In this document: positions 55,239 to 64,000 of the stretch, one piece after another
Layout: each line of letters opens with the position of its first letter
Position numbering within the stretch: position 1 is the stretch's first letter
Assembly: GCA_905250125.1 (NCBI GenBank)
Contig: CAJNOL010000647.1
Coordinates: 51,771-115,770, forward strand
Direction: 5' to 3'
Origin: Rotaria sordida
Lineage: Eukaryota > Rotifera > Eurotatoria > Philodinida > Philodinidae
Length of the DNA stretch: 64,000 nt
The notes under the pieces: generated by a model
Seen by the model: the letters and a program-made list of their open reading frames with translations, nothing else
Told to the model about the DNA's origin: nothing
Database searches by the model: none
Position numbers and translations under genes: made by a program

Positions 55239-57294
55239 TACAGAGACAGTCGATATATGAATTAATCAAATAAAAACTGAATAGATATCGAATAGCATAA
55301 CAATCAAATTTAACTTCAGTAAACAAAACTACAAATAAACACAATCATTTACAAGATCCTTATTTTTTTTTTGAGAATATTTTCTAATGATTGATTATCA
55401 AAAGCTAATATTGATTTACTTATAACTGACGTTTAGGCAAGGTGTCTTTTGAACACCAAACAAAAGAAAAACAGCAAATAAAATCACTTTTATGAAAAAA
55501 TCAGACCAGATATAAAATAGATTGACCACATACTCATTAGAAAATGACAATAATTTCATTATAGTTAGGTTTGCCTATCATACAACCGAACATAAATGGA
55601 ATTAGGATGAATAAGTGCACAAAATTATAGTTCTTGATAAAATTCTTGGGAGATTTCTTTTCCTGCACACAAAGCCTATTCTTGTGTAAAAAATTCATAT
55701 GGTTTTTGTATTTTTACATATATAAAAATTCTGAAAGTTGCGTGGGAAATCGATATCTTTTTAGTGTAGAAGATTTTTCATTAGAACATAAAAAAACAGC
55801 TTGTTATGATTGTCAATATTTGCTGATTCATCGTCATTTCACCTGAATATTGACTTTGTGTTCTTTTTCTTGTAGGTTGGAAAAAAACCCACTGCTGATA
55901 GTCAACCAACTGCACTGTTCTCCATTATATTATTGAATTTTTCCCGCGAAAAGAAAGAGACTATCCAAGTGTCTTTTGTGCATATATATCGGCTTTCCGC
56001 GAAAACTGTAAAGAAAAGGCATATGCATCAAAGAGAATGGGTGAGGATGACGATGGGTGTGGGTGAGATGAGGTTGGGTGACTTAAACACGTTAGTAGCA
56101 GACTACTTATATATAGAACTCGATGAAATTTATATTTGGAAGAGGAGAATTAAGGTTAATGACGTGTTATGTTTTGGACGTATATAGTGTCCGATAATAA
56201 ATGGGGGGCATCTGTGTGTTTATTTCATAGTTCATCGAGAGTGGTGTAGAGAGATTTGTCAGTTTTTGGATATAATTGATAACGAAAAATTGGTGACGAG
56301 CTTTGTATGTAGTTTGTTACTTTTTAAACTGTTAAATTGTAGACTAGAAACGGCCTTAAGGGCACCCTGTATTTTCAACTTTTCTCTTTTTCTTGCAGTG
56401 TTACAAATTTTTCTGAGAAGCTTCTCCATTTACTTTTCTAAATAATCTTATTTTAGTTTTGTAGAGGAATTTTAATAGTAATTGTTTAACCTTCGGTATC
56501 ATTCAAAGAAAAAAACACAAAACTACTTTGAATAATGTCATTGTCAAATTTTTTGAAATCATTTTAGTTCTCTAGTAATTTCTATTTTTCCTGTACGTAT
56601 TCATATCATTGACTTCTAGGAAACGATAGAAATATGATTTGCATAGTAACTCGAACAATGGCAAGAAAATTTTCAAAAGCTACGCTCTTAAATGACTATT
56701 GAAGAATCCAATGCTCTATTCGAACTTATTTATTGTCAGAAAGAAACAAAGAGACAAATATGTTATGCATTAACTGTGGATATTTCTTTTTTATTGTGTT
56801 AACATGTACACCGAAAAAAGTACTCTCAAATACATTAAATATCTATCTCTCTCTATCTTAATATGTTGATATACAGACTAATAAAAAGAAGCGAATATGT
56901 AAAAAGCGAGATATCTATTTTTCTAGCCAAAAAAATAGAAATGAATATATAAAATATTAATTGATTGTCTCAGTTTGAATACATAATCTTCCCCAATGAA
57001 AAAAAAGAGATATGTATAAGTCTATTTATATATCTCTCTGTCCTAGTCCATTCACTTGCACAACAAAACTGAGAAGTGCATAGACATAAGATTTACTCTC
57101 TGTCTTTATATTTTAGCACATTAATGTGTAAATCGAAAAACAAATGAATATGTAATCGACTAAGCTTCTATCTTTTTAGTTTAACCGATTAACTTGCACA
57201 ACAAAGAAAAAAAGCAGACTGGCATATAAGACACTAGCCATCCATGTCTCTGTCATACCGCATCTATGTGTTAATCATTAAAAAAAGTAATGAA
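55239..57294. other. No gene recognised; partial telomere-like G-rich segment at 56037-56083
   Basis: At 56037-56083 there is GGGTGAGGATGACGATGGGT then GTGGGTGAGATGAGGTTGGG, a G-rich arm without a clear C-rich partner (copy J, partial). At 56.8-57.2 kb imperfect ~85-bp units recur with TATCTATCT and ATTAACTTGCACAACAAA words. No coding sequence was recognised. Confidence 0.45.
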
Positions 57295-57370
57295 GGGTGT
57301 GGGTGGGTGTGGGGTGTGTGTGTTATTCTTCTCTTCAATCGCACCCACACCCACACCCACACCCCACCCA
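57295..57370. repeat. Telomere-like hairpin, copy K
   Basis: GGGTGTGGGTGGGTGTGGGG, loop with TTATTCTTCTCTTCAATCG, then CACCCACACCCACACCC and CCACCCA. It is among the longest and cleanest copies and contains the TTCTCTTC loop motif. Confidence 0.85.
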
Positions 57371-57513
57371 CTTCGCACAAATCGATTTCTAAAACTTATT
57401 TAGTCTTTTTCTCAAAAAGAGTTTTTTCGAGCATGCCGTTCACGCGGGCAGGCTTTTCTTCATAACGACTCGATATGGAAGTGATAATTTTTTTTTATTA
57501 TATAGTAGACAGG

Positions 57514-57698
57514 TAGGGCTAGGTCGTCACAGAGTTGGATTTTTGAATTTCTCTTTTACTGAAATAAAAACCGTAAATCTTTCGTTTTGATTAGTGATTT
57601 TTTTTGTGGCCATGAATTCAAGAATTTTTGAAAAAAGGATTTTTAAAAAACAATGAAAGAAAAATTCAAAAATCGGGTCCTGTCACGACCTAGCCCTA
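57514..57698. mobile_element. Small palindromic MITE with TAGGGCTAGGTCGTCACAG ends
   Basis: The 185-bp element begins TAGGGCTAGGTCGTCACAG and ends CTGTCACGACCTAGCCCTA (one mismatch). The next ~25 bp are also complementary. TAGGG-type ends suggest a hAT relationship, but no 8-bp duplication is evident. Confidence 0.7.
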
Positions 57699-58527
57699 AG
57701 GGCACTCTACAACCTAAAAACCGCCCAGGCATGTTAGCTTGTATTCTTATTGAGAAAATCTTGCCCGCGTACAAGGTACTTTTGACCAATAAATTGACTA
57801 TAACGCGTTAGTTTATTGGGGTTTTAGGGGAGATATTTCGTTCATAATCTATCCTAGCCTAGACTAATATTATCCCAAAGTTTGGTTGAAATTGGACGAA
57901 AAATAGCAAAGTTGGTTTCTGAGGAGGCCTTAAGCGAATTAATATCAAATGCACTACGTGTGGCGACCTCTTAAAAAATTAAATAGGCCGAAGTTTTGAT
58001 AAACACTAGTCGATAGAGAAAATTTTTCTCTATCGAACTGTGTTTTTAATTTTTTTCAGAAAAAATGTTTATATGGAAAAATAATCAATACAACCTGATC
58101 AATCAAAACGCAATCAATTATAGTGACTTTTTCTTGGAAACGGCTCTTGTACCGAAAAAATTGAGTATATCAAATAAACTGTCTCCTATCCAGCTACGAT
58201 TTGATATTAAGAAGACCCTTTGAAATAGTATCTGGAGAATTTAAGAAATTAGCGCCACTAAGTGCACTACTATGTTGGTGATTTGATGATAAATCGATGA
58301 TTCATCTCGATTTGTCGGTCGACTATTTCCATGACTTTTGTTCTGTCATCGATTGCAATGGAAAAGAATGTTGCTTGAATTTTTTTATTCGGCAACAATG
58401 ATGACTGAGATATAGAGAGCGGTCTAACAATGGTCACTTTGTCTGCTTGTCGACGAGTTAATCAATATCGTCATTGAGTGCATATACGACGTATATGTTG
58501 TCATTATCATACTCGGCAGCAAGTAAA
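57699..58527. other. No gene seen; probable promoter region of the F-box gene
   Basis: AT-rich sequence upstream of the F-box start. No TATA box could be fixed with confidence. Confidence 0.35.
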
Positions 58528-61500
58528 ATGTTTATCAATACCCAACTGGAAGATTTGTCGGACGAGATATTTTTCGAAATATTAGATTATTTACATGCAA
58601 GTGACATCTTTTATGCATTTGCTTCTCTTAATTGCCGTATTTCATCGATTCTGAATTCAATTCGTCTCCATGTACTTATTGAATTTAGTTGTTGCCGTCG
58701 TCAAGTTGAATTTTTATCTTCTCATCTGGAATTTCATTCTGATCAAGTTGTTTCACTGCAAGTGTATGACAAAATTCGTGATCAAGCAAACGTCATTGCA
58801 TATCTTTTTCATCGACATCATTTTATCAATCTTCATTCTTGCACATTTTTTACAATGATTTCATCACCCAAACTGAAAATTATTTTTGAACAATTGAAAA
58901 AATTGACTAAGATTGTTTTGTTTCGTCTAGTTCAATCTAATAATGTTGAAGAAGACAAACTTGGTATATATGCAGCACAAGAATTTAGCCAATGGATTTT
59001 AACTGATCCACCATCGACACTTCGCTCAGCTGATCTGTATTTTTACTATGATCATTCTCTGATAGGCACAGGATTGATTACTACAACAAATCTTACGCAT
59101 CTACGAATGATCTTTTATGGTACATCCGATAGCATATCAATTTATTCTCTCATTCCTATATTTCGTATGCATGGTGCACTACGATATCTCTGGGTGGCAA
59201 TCAAAACAACAGAGCTACTAGATACAGATAATTCCTATATAAAGTTAGTCTATATGTTAATCTGTAAATGGTTGAAATCCATTAGTTTACTTGAGATAAA
59301 ATATATTTTCTTTTTTTTTTTGTCTGTTAAGTGTGCCAAGTCTTCCACCTATTGACGAAACTAGCCTTCCCATATCATCATCATTAAAATCATTCGATTT
59401 ACAAATAGTGATGACTCGATGTGACATTCGTTCAATTGGTCTTATTCTTCGTTGTATGCCTAATCTTCATCGATTTGTTTTTACACTCATTGTTGACTTT
59501 AATATTTCACCATTTATTATGGATTTGACCAATGGAAAAAATTGGCAAGAGACTTTGACAACCTATGTACCTTATTTGACTAAATTCGATTTTTATATAT
59601 CGTTCATAACAAGTGGAATGGCAATAGATTTAAATGAAATTCTTAATTCGTTCAGATGTTTTCTCAAGCTATATTATCAATGGCAAATTGGGATTAATCG
59701 ATGGAAAGTTAGTCCATACCATCCATGTAAGTGAAACAAACTTTTATTTCTACATATAGTTTAATTCTATATAATATAAAATTGACGAAATATTCCATTG
59801 GCTTTAAAAAAATTTATTTTTTCATATCATGAGCATTATTTCTAATTAAAAAAACAGTACCCTGACAAGATAGATATATTTTAACATTGTCAAATTTTTT
59901 AAATCCTACTATATTCTTTTGATAAAAGCTATTTATCAACGACGAAGATTAAAAAGCTAGTAGATGTTCAAAATTCTTGTGTTCTTTTAAAGATCTGATG
60001 TCGACTACTATAGAAAGTAAATCGTTAAACAATTCTATTTGTAAATTCTTGTCATTTTTTGAAATTCTTTTTTTTTGCAGGAAAAAATTTCTTCGACAAT
60101 CAACTTTTGATGGTTACTTTACCTTACACACTTTTTTATGAAAGAAAATAAGCGAATGTATGATTCAGAGCAGAGACATAGATATTTCTACAAAGCATCG
60201 TACGACTAAATAAAAAAAATTCTGTAACGTTTAAAAAAAATGACATCAGTTCAAATCGTCCAATACATTTTTATAGAATATTATATTCTATCAACTAGTA
60301 AAAGTTCATTGAAATTGAATGGATTTTTAAACAGATTCTTTTGTTTTGAGATTGAAAGAAAACAATGTGGAAAGTTTTCAGACTTCATATTTTTTGTAAA
60401 GTTCTTTTTTTCATAGATAAGAAGGATTTGGTTTTGAAAAATGCAGATGATCGATCGAGCTTAAAAGAATGATGTTTCCGTAAATTTATACCATATGAGT
60501 AATCTAATAATTATGAATAAATTCTACCATTTCAACCAAAAATTTGTTGAAAAGTCAGTTATTTTTCTCCAACTTCAAAGGTTTCATCGTTATTTTTGGT
60601 GGTAATCCCATCAAAAGATCTTATTTTTATTTGTTTGTATTGCGGAATTTATCTCTAAAAGCGTTAAACAATTCTTAAAATGACAAAACAAGTTCTAGAC
60701 ATGAATATTTCTTAAATTCTTATTAATAATAATGGTCATTTTAGTTGAACATATCAATTTGCGTACACTTAATTATAATCATTTGACAGTACGACGTGAA
60801 GCTCGTATACGGACAATTACAATTAGTGATACATTCGATATGCGATCAACAAACACATCAAATCTTCATGATCATTATTTTCATTCTAATCACCATGAGA
60901 TGCGGTTTTTTATGACAAAAAAGACAACGACACCAATTATTCATTCTTCAAATATTCCTCCGTTTCAAAATGTCAAACACCTCATATTCTATTTAACATT
61001 TCCGAAACCAGCGATTTTATTGTTCTTGGAGAATACCCTAACATGGCTAACACGAAGTAAGTTTACTTAATTCTTTTATTCAATTCTATATACTTGATTA
61101 TTCAATAAACTACAAACATCTATTTTTCTCTTCTCTAGTTTTAATGCCGTTTTATAAAAATGACGATGATTCACAACAATGTCTTGATAATCTTTCAAGT
61201 CTTATTGATTTATCTACAGTCGATGCTGTGGAATTTGCACCAGACAAAATTTTAACACGATTACATGCTGTTATACATGTTTTACTGTAAGTTCTATCAA
61301 CTGAATAAATATCAAGATTTATTATAGTTTTTCTAGAAACAAAACTATTTTATGTACCTTATAAGAATGTTTATTTAGAATAAAACCATAGCCTAACAAA
61401 TAACTTTATGAGTATCAGAACGATTCTTGCGAGATGCATGTAATATAAGCTTTTCTAAATTCATTTTCTTACAAAAGATCATTGAAAATCGTGTGAAGTA

Positions 61501-63829
61501 ATTGAACTTCTATTACATGTCATATCAAGGTTCGCAATCTTTTAGCATAAATTTCAAATTAAAAGTCTTCAAAGTGAACTTGCAGTAGCAATAAATTTTT
61601 CAAGAGCTAAGCTTTTCTAATGTATAAAAGTCTTTTGATGTACATATCATTGAAAAAAATAAAATCTTCTTAGAAATTGTAAGATTAACTTCATCTGAAT
61701 ATATTCACAAATGAACGATGATGAGACTTTGGGAAAAAGTCAGAGTTTTTAAAAAAAGCTGTTAGCACAATCCCTGCGGAATTAAAATGTGAAACACGAT
61801 AAAGCTGTTTTTAACTTCATTCACGAATAAGCATCATCAATAAAATAATTGTTTTTTTTTTAATTTCAGTGGTTCACTATTAGAAAGTTTTTCACCACTT
61901 CGCAAAATACAAAGGAGAAGTTTATTAAAGCTATTCTTTCCCTCTATTGATAAATCTCTCAGTTGAATGACTTTGATGGTCAGTCAACCACCAGAGCGTC
62001 ACTGTCGTGATCTGTGATGGTCTTTACAGTCTGTATGTCACGGTCTGTGATGACCTTTAGAGCTTGTCTGTTACAGTCTGTGATCGACACGAGTCCTGTC
62101 TATCACTGTCTGTGACGGTCTCTAGAGCATGTATGTCACGGTCTGTGATACTTCCTGGAAACGGTCTGTGATGAGTCTAAGCCCTGTGTCACGGTCTGTG
62201 ATGGTCTCCGGAGCCTGTCTGTGATGGGTCGGAGCCCTATCTGTCACGGTTTGTGATGGGTCTGGAACATATCTGTCACGGTCTATGATGGGGAGGTGCA
62301 ATTTTCTACCCTATATACTTCAACAGTCCTTTCAGATCGTGTTTCACAAAAAGCTCATATCTAATATTATGACATTGTACCAGAAACAAAACTGCAATTT
62401 CTAATAAAGTAAAACACTGAAGTATCAAGAAAAACGATCAGTTACATTTAATAAAAGAGCAACTGATTGTCCCCTATTGAGCTACTTCAACTGCCTCAAT
62501 ATTGCTAGGTTAGTAACAAAACTTAAGGCAAACAGTTGTGTATATATATTAAACAATTCTTCTTCTCAATATTTGTGTGTTTATATTTAAACAAAGATTT
62601 TTATTTTTGAGACGCTAAAATAATCGTTCAATCCTACTAATCCTGTTACTTTGTAATAGAAATAAATTTTTGTACTTGTGCACTACGAATTCTATAGTTA
62701 TAATTTTCAAGTTAAAATTAAATGAGATACATTTGAAATGTCGATACTATTAAGCTATTCTTGTTTAAAGTTGATAGATTCTATGGATGTTATAAGTTCA
62801 TGATATTCCAAAATTCATACATAAGTTTTGTTTCAAGTTTTCGAGTTCAACATTGTTTATATAAGATTTTACTGTCCTTAACATAGTAAAGATTATGCTA
62901 CATGACTTGAATTGCTTTCAAATTGTGTATATCCTTATCTAAACTATCACTTAGAAAATCTTAGTAAAAATTTGTACTTATTTTTACTAAGATTTTAGTC
63001 TAATTTAAACTTTCAGACGACATATAGGACAACTTTAAACGTAGGACCTCTTACGATAAATGGCACATCAAACTGACATTGATTAATTAGAGTAATGTCT
63101 TCAAAATATTATAAGCTGATTTCATTGATTTTGAACGAGTGTATAGTGCATCTTATGTTTCTAAATACAGGTTGTTCATGTGAACATAAACTCTTTTAAT
63201 ATACGATAGTTGAGTTTGCCAAGCAAAAACTATAGCGAATTCGTTTATCATCTTATAGATCTCAGCTTTTCAATTCCAAATCGATTGAAACGTTTAATGT
63301 TGAATTACTAGAGACAACGCTTAACTTGCTAGATTTTTCAGTTACAGCACAGAGCTTGTCTAATATACACTACAAAATACTTTTATCTTCTCTTTCTTTT
63401 AGGGCATGTCCAAATGTCAAAAAACTTGCTATGAGTAGTTCATTATTGTTCTTGCCCATAATATTCGACAATCCAACACTCAGTGAAACTTTTAAACAAC
63501 TGAATGTGCTTGACCTAGTCGCAGATGGTCTGTATTTTCCTCTAAAATATGCATCGAAATTTGTCCAACGTTTTCCATCTTTGACTATTATAGAGATCGA
63601 AGTCTATTCAATTGATGATTCAGTGCCGATTATCGATATTTTTCTAGCAAGTCTTGCAAAATTACGATTTCTCAAAATACACTTCAAGTATGATTCTCTA
63701 TTAGATGATCCATGTTCTCGTAACTATGTCATCGATAAACGACGTCAATCATTTGGTTTAAACAAAAATGATGAATATAAAGTAATTGTAAAAATTGAAG
63801 ATCATCAACTCTATATCTGGCTTTCATAA
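58528..63829 (+). CDS. F-box protein, six-exon model
   Basis: Exons 58528-59243, 59332-59726, 60745-61056, 61139-61286, 63259-63357 and 63403-63829 join in frame at GT-AG sites into 698 residues. I chose ATG 58528 because LEDLSDEIFFEILDYLHASD, the F-box, follows within seven residues; an in-frame ATG at 58495 is possible. Later exons have short Leu/Ile/Phe-rich strand-loop repeats (MPNLHRFVFTL, NVKKLAMSSSLL, SLTIIEIEVYS) as in LRR-like substrate domains, and the end LYIWLS resembles the minus-strand F-box gene. It probably acts in an SCF-type ubiquitin ligase. Intron 3 (~1.0 kb) and intron 4 (~2.0 kb) are long for this genome, and intron 4 holds a minisatellite. An alternative exon at 61870-61966 also splices in phase but gives a stop after 31 codons. 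Confidence 0.75.
61970..62295 (+). repeat. Minisatellite (TCACGGTCTGTGATGG units)
   Basis: About nine or ten degenerate units of ~30 bp contain TCACGGTCTGTGATGGTCTC and GAGCCTGTCTG. The core CACGGTCTGTG is close to an inverted repeat, and GC content is well above the flanks. It lies in the long fourth intron of the F-box gene, immediately after the stop of the alternative exon. Confidence 0.85.
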
Positions 63830-64000
63830 TAATTAATCTGTACATTTCTTTTCACATTGTTTTGTTAATAATAAAATGATAAAAATTTGAAAATAACTAC
63901 AAAAATGTCCGACGTCAGCAGTGTTGCCATCTCTTCTGCTTTTAGCAAAAAAGTCTGCTTTTCAGAGGTTTTTCTGCTTTTTCAGATATCTTATCTATTA

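Noticed and set aside
40687..58527. tRNA or rRNA genes
   Set aside because: I scanned by eye for the T-arm GGTTCRANTCC and A/B box motifs and found no cloverleaf I could support; a covariance-model scan would be needed to exclude them.
61970..62295. Possible CRISPR array
   Set aside because: The units are contiguous and degenerate with no unique spacers, and the context is an intron in a eukaryotic genome.

Overview
The window looks like nuclear DNA of a small invertebrate, most likely a bdelloid rotifer (Adineta/Rotaria type). The evidence is AT-rich eukaryotic sequence with tiny GT-AG introns (45-90 bp); short blocks of TGTGGG/CCCACA, which I recall as the bdelloid telomeric repeat; a long inverted duplication; bacterial-looking genes beside eukaryotic F-box genes; and many foldback or MITE-like elements. 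No species can be named from sequence alone.

Layout. (1) 1-12.4 kb and 34.5-40.07 kb are arms of an inverted duplication around a ~22 kb spacer. Each arm carries an FG-GAP/VCBS-repeat gene. In the right arm it is one long reading frame (35150-38545, minus). In the left arm it is in two pieces (3736-6015 and 9951-11654) separated by ~3.9 kb containing nested foldback elements. (2) The spacer (12.4-34.5 kb) holds a LINE endonuclease fragment, a decayed mariner-type transposase, a His-rich small gene, a Ly-6-like gene with an in-frame TGA, a broken VWA-domain gene, a three-exon F-box gene, a Baeyer-Villiger-type monooxygenase pseudogene split by a 2.5-kb foldback element with an 8-bp target duplication, a GNAT acetyltransferase, and a 2OG-Fe(II) oxygenase/F-box fusion with one in-frame TAG. 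(3) 40-58 kb is gene-poor: a membrane-protein exon, several inverted-repeat elements, and a hypothetical gene fragment at 55 kb. (4) 58.5-63.8 kb is a second multi-exon F-box gene with a minisatellite in a long intron.

The most unusual signal is a dispersed family of ~45-85 bp hairpins made of inverted telomere-like repeats: G-rich TGTGGG units, a short loop, then CCCACA units. Nine complete or near-complete copies and two partial relatives lie across the window. All complete copies run G-rich to C-rich on the + strand, and most loops share a TTCTCTTC-like motif. Copies sit inside or at the edge of genes or gene fragments. This could be a mini-mobile element built from telomeric repeats or a scar of telomere-healed break repair.

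There is no operon or pathway logic among these genes; the common theme is breakage, duplication and element insertion. Five in-frame stop codons interrupt four otherwise conserved genes between 19.4 and 32.3 kb, which suggests a decaying spacer.
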